A DNA stretch of 64,000 bases from Arthrobacter terrae. Its GTDB lineage: Bacteria > Actinomycetota > Actinomycetes > Actinomycetales > Micrococcaceae. The translations under genes were made by a program, and so were the position numbers. Where the stretch lies: assembly GCF_015708085.1 (NCBI RefSeq), contig NZ_JADNYM010000013.1, forward strand, positions 62,001 through 126,000, read 5' to 3'. The stretch's first letter is position 1. The number at the start of each line of letters is the position of its first letter. Positions 29,964 to 39,110 of the stretch are shown piece after piece. The notes under the pieces were generated by a model. The model was not told where the DNA came from. It saw only the letters and a list, made by a program, of their open reading frames with translations, and ran no database searches.

Positions 29964-30407
29964 GTGCGTACGTACACCCCGAAGCCCGGCGACATCAAGC
30001 GCCAGTGGCTTGTCATTGACGCCACCGACATTGTCCTAGGACGTCTTGCCAGCCAGACCGCCATTTTGCTGCGCGGCAAGCACAAGGCGACCTTTGCGTC
30101 CCACATGGACATGGGCGATTTCGTCATCATCATCAACGCCGAGAAGGTCGCCCTCACCGGCGCGAAGCTCGAGCAGAAGCGCGCTTACCGCCACTCGGGT
30201 TACCCGGGCGGCCTGTCCAGCGTTAACTACGCGGAGCTGCTGGAGAAGAACCCGGTCCGCGCTGTTGAAAAAGCCATTCGCGGCATGCTTCCGAAGAATT
30301 CCCTGGCAGCTCAGCAATTGGGCAAGCTCAAGGTCTACAAGGGCGCCGAGCACCCGCACGCTGCACAGCAGCCCACAACCTACGAAATCACTCAGGTCGC
30401 CCAGTAG
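29964..30407 (+). CDS. rplM: 50S ribosomal protein L13
   Basis: L13 (147 aa) is an early 50S assembly protein. The GTG start gives [30 protein letters not shown]. The signature [33 protein letters not shown] is intact, as is [17 protein letters not shown]. It heads the two-gene rplM-rpsI operon. Confidence 0.98.
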   Translation: MRTYTPKPGDIKRQWLVIDATDIVLGRLASQTAILLRGKHKATFASHMDMGDFVIIINAEKVALTGAKLEQKRAYRHSGYPGGLSSVNYAELLEKNPVRAVEKAIRGMLPKNSLAAQQLGKLKVYKGAEHPHAAQQPTTYEITQVAQ

Positions 30408-30445
30408 TTCTGGCCCTCACCCAACATATTTAGTCAAGGAGAATT

Positions 30446-30961
30446 GTGGCTCAGAATACTGAAGAGCTAAATACCGAGGCCGCTCCGGCTGAGGAAGCAG
30501 TACCAACCAGCTATACGTCCGAAAGTGCGCCGGCGTCCGACGCTGCTCCGAAGACGGAGCGCCCGGCCCTGACGGTTCCCGGCGCTGCCGTCGGTCGCCG
30601 CAAGCAGGCAATTGCCCGCGTGCGCGTGGTCCCCGGGACCGGCAAGTGGATCGTCAACGGCCGTGAACTCGATGACTATTTCCCGAACAAGCTGCACCAG
30701 CAGGAAGTCAACGAGCCGTTCCGCATCTTGGACCTGGACGGCGCATACGACGTCATGGCCCGCATCCACGGCGGTGGCCCCTCCGGCCAGGCCGGCGCTC
30801 TGCGTCTTGGGGTCGCTCGTTCATTGAACGGGATCGACGAAGAAAACAACCGCGCCATCTTGAAGAAGGCAGGCTTCCTGACTCGTGACGCACGCGTCAT
30901 CGAGCGCAAGAAGGCCGGTCTGAAGAAGGCCCGCAAGGCCGGACAGTACTCCAAGCGCTAA
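30446..30961 (+). CDS. rpsI: 30S ribosomal protein S9 with N-terminal extension
   Basis: S9 (171 aa) reaches the P-site tRNA with its C-terminal tail, here the standard [11 protein letters not shown]. The core begins near residue 47 ([19 protein letters not shown]). The first 45 residues are Ala/Glu/Pro-rich and not conserved. GTG at 30446 follows AAGGAG. Two tandem terminators come next. Confidence 0.97.
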   Translation: MAQNTEELNTEAAPAEEAVPTSYTSESAPASDAAPKTERPALTVPGAAVGRRKQAIARVRVVPGTGKWIVNGRELDDYFPNKLHQQEVNEPFRILDLDGAYDVMARIHGGGPSGQAGALRLGVARSLNGIDEENNRAILKKAGFLTRDARVIERKKAGLKKARKAGQYSKR

Positions 30962-30966
30962 ATACT

Positions 30967-31129
30967 GTATTTACCGTTTGGCTCCACAAGCGTTGGATAC
31001 CGTGGTCCTTGAAAGGCCAGTCGCAGGGCGACTGGCCTTTCGGGTCCCGTACGCGGTATTTACCGCATGGCTCCACAAGCGTTGAATACCGTGTTCCTTG
31101 AAAGGCCAGTCGCAGGGCGACTGGCCTTT
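30967..31129 (+). repeat. 74-bp direct repeat carrying duplicated terminator
   Basis: Copy 1 (30967-31040) and copy 2 (31056-31129) are offset by 89 bp and differ at four of 74 positions. Each spans a GTATTTACCG start, GGCTCCACAAGCGTTG, and the complete terminator stem. This is a local tandem duplication. Confidence 0.92.
31012..31040 (+). terminator. rpsI terminator, first copy
   Basis: AAAGGCCAGTCGC (31012-31024) pairs perfectly with GCGACTGGCCTTT (31028-31040) around an AGG loop; the third T is followed by CGGG. It lies 50 bp after the rpsI stop. Confidence 0.88.
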
Positions 31130-31130
31130 T
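31101..31130 (+). terminator. rpsI terminator, second copy
   Basis: This is the same 13-bp stem and AGG loop as the first copy (31101-31113 with 31117-31129), here ending in TTTT. Two terminators in series should isolate glmM from the strong ribosomal transcript. Confidence 0.88.
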
Positions 31131-31189
31131 GCATGCTCATTAGGGGGTTTCGGGAGGCGCTTCTGACCCTCCGCGGCCCAGCTATCGAT

Positions 31190-31195
31190 TAGACT
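31190..31195 (+). promoter_or_regulatory. candidate glmM -10 element for a leaderless mRNA
   Basis: TAGACT ends 8 bp before the glmM ATG, the distance expected if transcription starts at or beside the start codon. There is no Shine-Dalgarno before the ATG. The -35 is not clear (CTGACC at 31163-31168 is too far). This is inference from spacing only. Confidence 0.35.
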
Positions 31196-31203
31196 AGGCT
31201 GCG

Positions 31204-32556
31204 ATGTCTAGATTATTTGGAACCGACGGTGTCCGGGGGCTGGCCAACGGCCTGCTCACAGCGGAACTGGCGCTATCGCTGGCGCAGGCCGCTGCGGTGG
31301 TCCTGGGCCATGAGCGAATGGCAGAGGGGCAGCGGCCCCGCGCAGTAATTGCCCGGGATCCGCGGGCCAGCGGAGAGTTCATTGGTGCTGCCGTCGAGGC
31401 CGGGCTGGCCAGCGCCGGCATAGACGTCTTCGACGCCGGGGTGTTGCCGACGCCGGCACTGGCGTTCCTGATTGCCGACCTCAGGGCAGACTTCGGTGTG
31501 ATGATCTCCGCATCGCATAACCCGGCGCCGGATAACGGGATAAAATTCTTTGCCCGCGGCGGCCAAAAGCTCGATGACGAGCTTGAGGACGCTATCGAGT
31601 CCCAGTTGACCCGGGAAATTTTCCGCCCCGTCGGTGTGGGTGTGGGGCGAATCCAGCGATTCGCTGACGCGGAAGACCGATATGTGGTTCACCTGCTATC
31701 GACATTGCCCAACCGTCTCGATGGACTGCGGGTGGTGCTGGACTGCGCCAACGGTGCGGCCAGTGGCTGCTCTCCGGAGGTGTTCAAGAGCGCCGGGGCC
31801 GAGGTGTTCGTCATTGGGGCGGAACCGGACGGCCTGAACATCAACGACGGTGTCGGCTCCACTCACCTTGAGCAGTTGCAGGCGGCCGTTCTGAAGTATG
31901 GTGCGGACCTGGGCATAGCGCACGACGGCGACGCCGACAGGTGTCTTGCCGTTGACCACGAGGGTTCCATCGTGGATGGTGACCAGATAATGGCGGTCCT
32001 GGCTGTCGCTTTGAAGAGCGCCGGTCAGCTCAAGGATAATGTCCTGGTGGCCACCGTGATGAGCAACCTTGGACTGAAGATAGCCCTCAACGAGGCCGGG
32101 ATCACCATCCGGGAAACGGCCGTGGGGGACCGTTACGTTTTGGAGGGCATGCGGGAGGGCGGCTTCACTCTTGGTGGTGAACAATCCGGGCATGTGATTT
32201 TTGCCGACTATGCGACCACGGGGGACGGCGTCCTAACGGGGCTCCAGCTTGCGGCTCAGGTGGCCCGGACCGGGCGCAGTCTGAAGGACCTGGCGACCGT
32301 TATGACGAAGCTGCCGCAGTTGATGATCAACGTTAAGGGCGTGGATAAACAGCGGGCGCGCACCGATGAGGGCGTCACGGAAGCAGTGGCGCAGGCCCAG
32401 CTGGAGCTCGGCCGCTCGGGACGTGTCCTGCTGCGTCCGTCGGGGACCGAGGCTTTGGTCCGGGTAATGGTGGAAGCCGGCGACATGGTGACGGCAACGC
32501 GGATCTGCACCGACCTTGCCGCCGTCGTCGAATCCCGTCTCGCATTGCAGCTCTGA
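31204..32556 (+). CDS. glmM: phosphoglucosamine mutase
   Basis: GlmM (450 aa) converts glucosamine-6-phosphate to glucosamine-1-phosphate for UDP-GlcNAc and peptidoglycan. The phosphoserine loop ISASHNP has its catalytic Ser at 104. The metal loop DGDADR is encoded at about 31924-31941, the sugar loop GGEQSGH near 32172-32192, and the phosphate loop [11 protein letters not shown] near the C-terminus. glmS, the previous step of the pathway, lies 2.5 kb downstream. Confidence 0.97.
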   Translation: MSRLFGTDGVRGLANGLLTAELALSLAQAAAVVLGHERMAEGQRPRAVIARDPRASGEFIGAAVEAGLASAGIDVFDAGVLPTPALAFLIADLRADFGVMISASHNPAPDNGIKFFARGGQKLDDELEDAIESQLTREIFRPVGVGVGRIQRFADAEDRYVVHLLSTLPNRLDGLRVVLDCANGAASGCSPEVFKSAGAEVFVIGAEPDGLNINDGVGSTHLEQLQAAVLKYGADLGIAHDGDADRCLAVDHEGSIVDGDQIMAVLAVALKSAGQLKDNVLVATVMSNLGLKIALNEAGITIRETAVGDRYVLEGMREGGFTLGGEQSGHVIFADYATTGDGVLTGLQLAAQVARTGRSLKDLATVMTKLPQLMINVKGVDKQRARTDEGVTEAVAQAQLELGRSGRVLLRPSGTEALVRVMVEAGDMVTATRICTDLAAVVESRLALQL

Positions 32557-32574
32557 GCGGGCGGAACAGACGCA

Positions 32575-32609
32575 AAAGGGCAGAATCCCCAATGGGTTTT
32601 TTGCCCTTT
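32575..32609. terminator. bidirectional terminator between glmM and mscL
   Basis: AAAGGGCA (32575-32582) pairs with TGCCCTTT (32602-32609), with an inner CCC/GGG stem. Runs of A and T on either side give U-rich tails in both directions. It separates two convergent units. Confidence 0.75.
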
Positions 32610-32627
32610 CGGCGAAAACGCCGGCCC

Positions 32628-33011
32628 CTATTGCGTGCGGGACCGCAGCGAGTCGCGGATTTCCGTCAGCAGCTCAATCTGCGGATCGACCGCCGGCTGT
32701 TCTTCCTTGGTGTAAAGCCTGGCATTGCGGCGGGCGATGATGTGATTCATCGGTACGACGACAACGAAGTAGATCGCGGCTGCCACCAGAATAAAGTTGA
32801 CGACGGCTGTAAGCAGGACGCCGAACCGTACGTCTCCCCACGCGAGGAAGTTGTCGAAGTTCATCACCCCGAAGATCTTTGCGATAAGCGGCATCAGGAC
32901 GCTGTTGACGAGCGCGTTGACTACCGTGCCAAAGGAGGCCCCGATTACTACGGCGACGGCAAGGTCTACGACATTGCCCTTCATAATGAAATCCTTGAAG
33001 CCCATTAACAT
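32628..33011 (-). CDS. mscL: large-conductance mechanosensitive channel
   Basis: MscL (127 aa) is a pentameric membrane pore opened by osmotic downshock. The N-terminal amphipathic GFKDFIMKGNVVDLAVAVVIGASFG and TM1, the periplasmic loop and TM2 (VNFILVAAAIYFVVVVPMN) are typical, followed by a cytoplasmic helix. The start may be at 33011 or two codons later (33005); neither has a clear Shine-Dalgarno. It is 25 bp downstream of the carboxypeptidase gene on the same strand. Confidence 0.95.
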   Translation of the reverse strand: MLMGFKDFIMKGNVVDLAVAVVIGASFGTVVNALVNSVLMPLIAKIFGVMNFDNFLAWGDVRFGVLLTAVVNFILVAAAIYFVVVVPMNHIIARRNARLYTKEEQPAVDPQIELLTEIRDSLRSRTQ

Positions 33012-33036
33012 GTTCTGAAGTTACCGCAGAATGGCA

Positions 33037-33951
33037 TTACAGATAGTCCGCCGCGGCTTCTACACCGAGAAATTCTTCATAACTGCTGAACCCCTGCGCC
33101 ACAATGGCGGTGGCCAATTCCACGCCCAAGTACCGCAGATGCCAGGGCTCGGCATAAAAGCCGGTGACGCCGTCGTGCCCCAACTGGTATCGAACGATGA
33201 AGCCGAATAGGTGGCAGTTAGCCGCAGCCCATACTGCTGCCGGGGTAGCGGCAAAGCATGAATTGAGGCTGCAGAATCCGCTGGCGTCACCGATGTCCAG
33301 GGCGAGGCCTGTTTGATGCTCCGAATATCCGGCCCTGGCGGATTTGGTATCCGCGTCAGCACGGCCGGTCTGCGCAGCGTATCCGCCGTACAACCCCACT
33401 TGCGTGTCATAGGAGCGGTAACTGCTCAGCAGCGTCATGGCAGCTCCTGCCGCCCCGGCGGCCTCGAACATGCGTGCTGCGGCCGCTGCGGCCTCGGTCC
33501 TGAGCAGAGCCGACTCTCCGCCGCCGCCGGGAGGCAGAGCTGGACGTACAAGGTCCGGTGGCTCGTATGACAGGGGATGCAGCGGGAGGTGTTTATTGAC
33601 CAATACCCAAGGGCTGTTCGGATCGGATAACGAATACTTTGTCTTCAGGGCATGGACGGGGGAACCCGGAGACGGAACGGGGCCAGGGCCGGGAGGAGCC
33701 CACGGTTCGGCCGGAGAAACAGGTGCGACGGCGGCACCAACGTCGGAAGTGGCGTCGAGTGGAGCACTGTCGGCGGCCGGACCTGCCGCCGTCGTCCCTT
33801 GCACCCCCGCCACCGGGCGCGGCGACGATCCGGATCCGGCCGTGTTGGACGGTGTGGGCTTAGCGGGGGCAGTGCAGGCCGCGAAGATGGCCACAGCGGC
33901 ACCGCCGACGAGGTACTTTGCCACCGTGCGGCGGCCGGGCAGCGAGGGCAT
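33037..33951 (-). CDS. VanY-type D-alanyl-D-alanine carboxypeptidase lipoprotein (M15B)
   Basis: This zinc carboxypeptidase (304 aa) is expected to trim D-Ala from peptidoglycan stems outside the membrane. An RR start (7-8) and the lipobox FAAC (23-26) suggest a Tat-exported lipoprotein. About 70 Pro/Ala-rich residues form a linker. The M15 ligands are visible in SEHQTGLALDIGDA and EPWHLRYLG. It starts 3 bp after the coaA stop, so it is coupled to that gene. Confidence 0.9.
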   Translation of the reverse strand: MPSLPGRRTVAKYLVGGAAVAIFAACTAPAKPTPSNTAGSGSSPRPVAGVQGTTAAGPAADSAPLDATSDVGAAVAPVSPAEPWAPPGPGPVPSPGSPVHALKTKYSLSDPNSPWVLVNKHLPLHPLSYEPPDLVRPALPPGGGGESALLRTEAAAAAARMFEAAGAAGAAMTLLSSYRSYDTQVGLYGGYAAQTGRADADTKSARAGYSEHQTGLALDIGDASGFCSLNSCFAATPAAVWAAANCHLFGFIVRYQLGHDGVTGFYAEPWHLRYLGVELATAIVAQGFSSYEEFLGVEAAADYL

Positions 33952-33954
33952 GGC

Positions 33955-34923
33955 CTAGGTCTTCCGCAGCAGCATTCGGCGGATCGAATGATCAGCATCT
34001 TTGGTGAGTACTAATTGCGCGCGGCCGCGGGTCGGCAGGACGTTCTGCGTGAGATTGGGCTCATTAATCCGCTTCCAGATATCCACCGCAGTCGTTACGG
34101 CCTCGGCATCGGAGAGATCGGCATAACGGCGGAAATAAGACGCGGGGTCCGCAAAGGCGGAGGACCGGAGGGACCTGAAGCGATCCACATACCATTGCTC
34201 GATGTACGGGGTTTTGGCGTCCACGAAAATGGAAAAGTCGAAGAAGTCGCTGACCGCAAGGCCCGACCGGCCGTCCAACCGCGGACGCGCCGGCGCCAGG
34301 ACATTCAACCCTTCGACGATCAGCACATCGGGGCGGCGCACCACGACCTCCTTGCCCGGCACGATGTCGTAGGTCAGATGGGAGTACCAAGGGGCGCGCA
34401 CTTCCTCGGCGCCGCTCTTGACCTCGCTGACGAAGCGCAGCAGAGCCCGCTGGTCGTAGGACTCCGGAAAGCCCTTGCGCTGCATGAGTCCACGACGTTC
34501 CAGCTCGGCGTTCGGATGAAGGAACCCGTCGGTGGTGACCAACTCCACGTCAGGAGTGTCCGGCCAGCGGCGGAGCATCTCGCGCAGCACGCGGGCCGTG
34601 GTGGATTTGCCGACGGCAACAGAACCGGCGACGCCTATGACGAAAGGGGTGCGACGGACTTTTTCGCCCAGGAAAGTAGTTGTCGCGGCGTGCAGTTGTC
34701 CCGCAGCGGCCACATATAAGTTGAGCAGGCGGGAGAGCGGGAGGTAGACCTCGCGGATCTCTTTCATATTCAACTGATCACCGAGCCCGCGCAGCCGCTG
34801 AACGTCCGCCTCATTGAGCGGCTGTTCAATCTCGTTGGAGAGCCGCGACCATGTTTGGCGGTCGAGTTCGACGAAGGGGGAGACGCCATCGTTGCCGCTG
34901 GACTCGTTCCGTTGCAAAGTCAC
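33955..34923 (-). CDS. coaA: pantothenate kinase, type I
   Basis: CoaA (322 aa) phosphorylates pantothenate, the first and regulated step of CoA synthesis. The P-loop GSVAVGKST lies at about 100-108. [29 protein letters not shown] and the C-terminal [18 protein letters not shown] motif are family hallmarks. The GTG start at 34921-34923 has no Shine-Dalgarno, but CAGAAT stands 7 nt upstream on this strand, so the mRNA may be leaderless. It is divergent from glmS. Confidence 0.96.
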   Translation of the reverse strand: MTLQRNESSGNDGVSPFVELDRQTWSRLSNEIEQPLNEADVQRLRGLGDQLNMKEIREVYLPLSRLLNLYVAAAGQLHAATTTFLGEKVRRTPFVIGVAGSVAVGKSTTARVLREMLRRWPDTPDVELVTTDGFLHPNAELERRGLMQRKGFPESYDQRALLRFVSEVKSGAEEVRAPWYSHLTYDIVPGKEVVVRRPDVLIVEGLNVLAPARPRLDGRSGLAVSDFFDFSIFVDAKTPYIEQWYVDRFRSLRSSAFADPASYFRRYADLSDAEAVTTAVDIWKRINEPNLTQNVLPTRGRAQLVLTKDADHSIRRMLLRKT

Positions 34924-35022
34924 CTAAGAGATTCTGCCTTGTGTGAGCGTCAATGCGGAAATAGGACCCGGACGCATAACATCCTACGTCCCTTCTCCGA
35001 AGGTGCAGTTAGGCTTGAGGAC

Positions 35023-36927
35023 ATGTGTGGAATTGTAGGATATGCAGGCCGATCAGGTTTTATCGATGGGGCAAGTGCGACGCGCAACGATGCTCTGAAA
35101 GTGATTCTGGAGGGACTGCGCCGGCTGGAATACCGCGGTTATGATTCGGCCGGTATCGCCGTGGTTGCTGAGGGGCGGATCGCATCGCGGAAGAAGTCCG
35201 GGAAATTGGCGAATCTATTAGCCGTTCTGGAGGATAGCCCGCTCCCGGCTGCCGTTACCGGTATCGGCCACACGCGCTGGGCCACGCATGGTGGCCCTAC
35301 GGACCAGAACGCCCACCCACACCTCGCCGACGGCGGCAGGCTTGCGTTGATCCATAACGGCATTATCGAGAACTTTGCCGAGCTAAAGGCCGATTTGCTG
35401 CATAAGGGCCATCTCTTCATCTCGGAGACGGACACCGAAGTAGCAGCCGTTCTCCTCGCCGACACTTATCGGGACGTTCTCGCCGCCGGAGGCGCCGCCT
35501 CGGACGCGCTGTCTGTGGCCATGCAGCGCACCTGCCAGCGGCTGGAAGGGGCCTTCACCCTCTTGGCTGTACACGCAGATCAGCCGGACTCCGTCGTCGC
35601 CGCACGGCGTAACTCTCCCCTCGTCGTCGGACTCGGGGACGGCGAGAACTTCCTCGGATCCGACGTGTCCGGGTTCATTGATTACACTCGTCGTGCCGTT
35701 GAGCTGGGGCAGGACCAAATCGTCACCATCACGTCTGAAACAGTTGATATCACCGATTTCTACGGCGCGCCGGCTGTGGGCAAGGAATACCATGTTGACT
35801 GGGATGCGGCGGCCGCCGAAAAGGATGGCTACCCGTCCTTTATGGAAAAAGAGATCCACGACCAGCCTGACGCCGTGGGGCAGACGCTGCTCGGGCGCTC
35901 GGACGAGCACGGACGGTTGACGCTGGATGAAATCCGGATTGATCCGACACTGCTCAAGACGGTCAATAAGATTATTGTGCTGGCGTGCGGGACATCTGCT
36001 TACGCCGGCCAAGTGGCGAAATATGCGATCGAGCACTGGTGCCGCATTCCGACCGAGGTGGAGCTCAGCCACGAATTCCGTTACCGTGACCCGATCGTGG
36101 ATGACAAGACGCTGATCGTGTCGATCTCGCAGTCCGGCGAAACCATGGATACGTTGATGGCGGTCCGCTATGCCCGCGAGCAAGGGGCAATGACCGTCGC
36201 CATCTGCAACACAAACGGCTCCACCATCCCGCGGGAGTCTGACGCAGTGCTATACACCCATGCCGGGCCGGAGATCGCGGTGGCGTCCACCAAGGCATTC
36301 CTGGCCCAGATAACCGCGGCCTATTTGCTGGGGCTTTATTTGGCACAGCTGCGCGGTAACAAGTTCCAAGGTGAGATCAAGGACATCCTTGCTGATCTGG
36401 CCAAGACTCCGGCCAAGATCCAGGAGATTCTCGACAATGCAGGACAGATAAAAGAACTGGCCCGTTCCATGGCCGATACTAAGACGGTGCTGTTTCTGGG
36501 CCGGCATGTGGGTTTCCCGGTAGCAATGGAGGGCGCACTCAAGCTCAAGGAACTGGCCTATATCCACGCCGAGGGATTCGCTGCCGGAGAACTCAAGCAC
36601 GGACCGATTGCCCTGATCGAAGAAGGACTGCCCGTGGTGGTAGTGGTTCCGTCTCCGCGCGGGCGGGATTCGCTGCACGCCAAAGTTGTATCCAATATCC
36701 AGGAGATCCGGGCCCGTGGAGCCAAGACGATTGTTATTGCGGAGGCCGGGGATGAAGCGGTCAGGGCTTACGCCGAGCACGTCTTCTACATTCCGGAGAT
36801 TCCTCCGCTGCTGGCGCCGCTGCTGACCACAGTTCCATTGCAGCTGTTTGCCTGCGAGCTGGCCACGGCGAAGGGCTTTGATGTGGACCAGCCGCGCAAC
36901 TTGGCCAAGTCCGTCACCGTCGAGTAG
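35023..36927 (+). CDS. glmS: glutamine--fructose-6-phosphate aminotransferase
   Basis: GlmS (634 aa) makes glucosamine-6-phosphate, the first step to UDP-GlcNAc. The ATG at 35023 places the nucleophilic Cys at position 2 (MCGIVGYAGR); a frame open 56 codons earlier overlaps coaA and was rejected. The Ntn glutaminase domain is followed by two SIS sugar-isomerase domains (SQSGETMDTLMAVR and the LGRHVGFPVAMEGALKLKELAYIHAE region). The C-terminus DQPRNLAKSVTVE is canonical. GAGG precedes the start. No glmS ribozyme is possible in the short gap. Confidence 0.97.
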   Translation: MCGIVGYAGRSGFIDGASATRNDALKVILEGLRRLEYRGYDSAGIAVVAEGRIASRKKSGKLANLLAVLEDSPLPAAVTGIGHTRWATHGGPTDQNAHPHLADGGRLALIHNGIIENFAELKADLLHKGHLFISETDTEVAAVLLADTYRDVLAAGGAASDALSVAMQRTCQRLEGAFTLLAVHADQPDSVVAARRNSPLVVGLGDGENFLGSDVSGFIDYTRRAVELGQDQIVTITSETVDITDFYGAPAVGKEYHVDWDAAAAEKDGYPSFMEKEIHDQPDAVGQTLLGRSDEHGRLTLDEIRIDPTLLKTVNKIIVLACGTSAYAGQVAKYAIEHWCRIPTEVELSHEFRYRDPIVDDKTLIVSISQSGETMDTLMAVRYAREQGAMTVAICNTNGSTIPRESDAVLYTHAGPEIAVASTKAFLAQITAAYLLGLYLAQLRGNKFQGEIKDILADLAKTPAKIQEILDNAGQIKELARSMADTKTVLFLGRHVGFPVAMEGALKLKELAYIHAEGFAAGELKHGPIALIEEGLPVVVVVPSPRGRDSLHAKVVSNIQEIRARGAKTIVIAEAGDEAVRAYAEHVFYIPEIPPLLAPLLTTVPLQLFACELATAKGFDVDQPRNLAKSVTVE

Positions 36928-37008
36928 GCCCCTGGGCCGTTAGCGCCCAACGTCCTCCCCGGACTCGCTGCGCTCGTTCGGGGCCCCTCGGCCGTTAGGC
37001 TGGGGGGC

Positions 37009-37356
37009 ATGATCATTGGGATAGGCGTGGACGTTGTGGATGTGAAGCGGTTCGGCCGCCAATTGGAGCGCACACCGGGGCTGCGCGAGCGGTTGTTTGT
37101 GCCGGCGGAGCGGACGCTTAACACCCGCTCGCTGGCCGCTCGATTTGCTGCCAAGGAAGCGGTGGCCAAGGTCCTGGGGGCTCCGGCCGGGATGAATTGG
37201 CAGGACTGCTGGATCGGGCTCGATGAGCAGGGCCCCACCATTCAGATCAAGGACACGGTGGCGGCAGTCGCTGCGGCGAAGGGCGTCAAACGCTGGCACC
37301 TATCGATGAGCCATGACGCCGGTATTTCCACCGCCATGGTTATCGCCGAGGGTTAG
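37009..37356 (+). CDS. acpS: holo-[acyl-carrier-protein] synthase
   Basis: AcpS (115 aa) transfers phosphopantetheine from CoA to acyl carrier protein. The [12 protein letters not shown] start and [17 protein letters not shown] motif hold the Mg2+ ligands, and [16 protein letters not shown] ends the fold. A TAGGCT lies 7 nt before the ATG with GGGGGG between. The 81-bp gap from glmS contains GGCCGTTAG twice. It is one base before the nnr gene. Confidence 0.95.
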   Translation: MIIGIGVDVVDVKRFGRQLERTPGLRERLFVPAERTLNTRSLAARFAAKEAVAKVLGAPAGMNWQDCWIGLDEQGPTIQIKDTVAAVAAAKGVKRWHLSMSHDAGISTAMVIAEG

Positions 37357-37357
37357 C

Positions 37358-39034
37358 ATGCAGCGCGCCTTCAGCGGAACCGGCATCCGTGCATCTGAAG
37401 AACCGTTGCTGCGCGCCGGGCAGGGTCCTGTTTTGATGCAACGGGCCGCGCACGGTTTGGCCACCGAAGTGGCACGGTTGCTGGCGGAGCAACGGGGCCG
37501 GGTGTACGGGGCGCGCATTGTGCTGCTGGCCGGACCCGGCAACAACGGCGGTGATGCCCTCTACGCCGCAGCCTCCTTGGTGCGCCGCGGAGTACGGGCG
37601 ACGGCGGTCCTGAGTCCGGCGGGAACCCATGAGCAGGCGCTGGAGGCGTTCCGGCGGGCAGGCGGGCGAACGTGTACTTTGGCGCCGGAGGCGGACGCGG
37701 TGCCGAAAGCTGACGCGGATACCGGAAGTGGCCTGACTGATGGCGACGGGAACCGGACTTATGCGGCTATCCCCGAACAGGATTGGCTCGCGGAGGCGGC
37801 CGCGGCGGACGTGCTCATTGACGCGATCCTTGGTACCGGTGCGCACGGCGGTCTCCGGGCCCCCTGGGCCGCTGCCGTGCGTGCGCTGCAGCAGAACGCG
37901 GCAGCTGGGAAACCGGACGCGTTGGTAAAATCCCGCGCACCGCTTATTGTGGCCTGTGATCTGCCCAGCGGGGTAGACGCCAACACCGGTGAGCTGCATG
38001 AACCGGTATTACGCGCTGCGCTCACTGTTACCTTCGGTGCGGCCAAGACGGGCCTGCTCGTGCCGCCGGGGGAGGGTGCCGCCGGCCGACTGCAAGTGAT
38101 CGACATTGGGCTCAGTGACGGCCTTGAGGACCCGGTGTTGCGCCGGCTAGACGCGACAGATTTGGCGTTGCTGCTGCCGTCGCCCGGCAGGGATGACCAG
38201 AAGTACACGCGTGGTGTGCTTGGTGTAGTGGCGGGCTCCGGACAATATCCCGGGGCGGCGCAACTCAGTTGCGCTGGTGCTCTTGCCTGCGGTGTGGGAA
38301 TGATCCGCTACCTGGGGCCGGAGTCCGTGGGCGCATTGATTCACACATCGAGTCCGGAGGTAGTCTGCAGCCAGGGATCCGTGGACGAGAACCATGTGCA
38401 GGCCTGGCTTGTCGGTCCGGGCATCGGCAATGCAGACGGGAGCGAGGCGAAGCAACAACTGCAACGCTGCAGGGATGCCTACGATTCGGGACTGCCCATG
38501 GTGGCGGATGCGGGCGCTCTGACGGTATTTCCCGCACGAAGCTCCGCACGAATGATCCCGCATGTCATTCTGACTCCACACGCTGGAGAACTGGCACAGC
38601 TGTTCCAGCGTTTGGACCGGGACGTGAGCCGAACGCAGATCGAAGCGAACGGGATGCGCTACGCGGTGGAAGCCGCGAAGCTCACCGGTGCGACCGTCCT
38701 GCTCAAGGGGGCCACCACGCTGGTGGCATCGCCGCACGGCACCGTTTTCAGCCAGAGTGAAGGAACACCGTGGTTGGCCACGGCCGGCAGCGGCGACACT
38801 TTGGCGGGAATCATCGGGGCCTTACTGGCAGCACTGGCTGCGCAGACGGCCCGCTTTAGCTCCGTCGGTATCGCGGCTGAGGACCGGTGGGCTGCCATCG
38901 CCGCTGCCGGCGCCAGCCTGCACGGTCGCGCCGGTGTCCTGGCAGCAGCAGGTGGTCCGCTGCACGCCACGGCGCTGGCAACGGCGGTGCCCGAGGTATG
39001 GCGCAACCTGCAGGCACCGGGACCGGTAATCTAA
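37358..39034 (+). CDS. nnr: bifunctional NAD(P)HX epimerase/dehydratase
   Basis: This repair enzyme (558 aa) restores NAD(P)H from its hydrated forms. The N-terminal YjeF epimerase domain shows AGPGNNGGDALYAA (about residues 56-69). The C-terminal ribokinase-like ADP-dependent dehydratase domain shows VVAGSGQYPGAAQL and the catalytic AGSGDTLAGIIGALLAAL. The ATG at 37358 follows the acpS stop by one base. A 40-residue variable insertion rich in Asp/Gly lies around 105-145. Confidence 0.95.
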   Translation: MQRAFSGTGIRASEEPLLRAGQGPVLMQRAAHGLATEVARLLAEQRGRVYGARIVLLAGPGNNGGDALYAAASLVRRGVRATAVLSPAGTHEQALEAFRRAGGRTCTLAPEADAVPKADADTGSGLTDGDGNRTYAAIPEQDWLAEAAAADVLIDAILGTGAHGGLRAPWAAAVRALQQNAAAGKPDALVKSRAPLIVACDLPSGVDANTGELHEPVLRAALTVTFGAAKTGLLVPPGEGAAGRLQVIDIGLSDGLEDPVLRRLDATDLALLLPSPGRDDQKYTRGVLGVVAGSGQYPGAAQLSCAGALACGVGMIRYLGPESVGALIHTSSPEVVCSQGSVDENHVQAWLVGPGIGNADGSEAKQQLQRCRDAYDSGLPMVADAGALTVFPARSSARMIPHVILTPHAGELAQLFQRLDRDVSRTQIEANGMRYAVEAAKLTGATVLLKGATTLVASPHGTVFSQSEGTPWLATAGSGDTLAGIIGALLAALAAQTARFSSVGIAAEDRWAAIAAAGASLHGRAGVLAAAGGPLHATALATAVPEVWRNLQAPGPVI

Positions 39035-39046
39035 GGGGTGGAATAC

Positions 39047-39062
39047 GCTAAGTTTGCTTAGC
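39047..39062. repeat. short inverted repeat upstream of treX
   Basis: GCTAAG-TTTG-CTTAGC forms a 6-bp stem with a 4-nt loop, 12 bp after the nnr stop and 49 bp before treX. It may be a weak terminator or an operator. No promoter hexamers were identified with confidence. Confidence 0.4.
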
Positions 39063-39110
39063 CTATGAAAGAGTCAAGAACACAAGTTTGACCGACGTTT
39101 GGGAGTACAG

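Noticed and set aside
33403-33958. Plus-strand Pro/Ala-rich frames opposite the VanY-type gene (33437-33958, 33652-34014)
   Set aside because: They are shadows of the Pro/Ala-rich linker of the lipoprotein and have no homology or start signals.
34924-35022. glmS ribozyme upstream of glmS
   Set aside because: The divergent gap is only 99 bp and the ribozyme core is not seen; actinobacteria are not known to use it.
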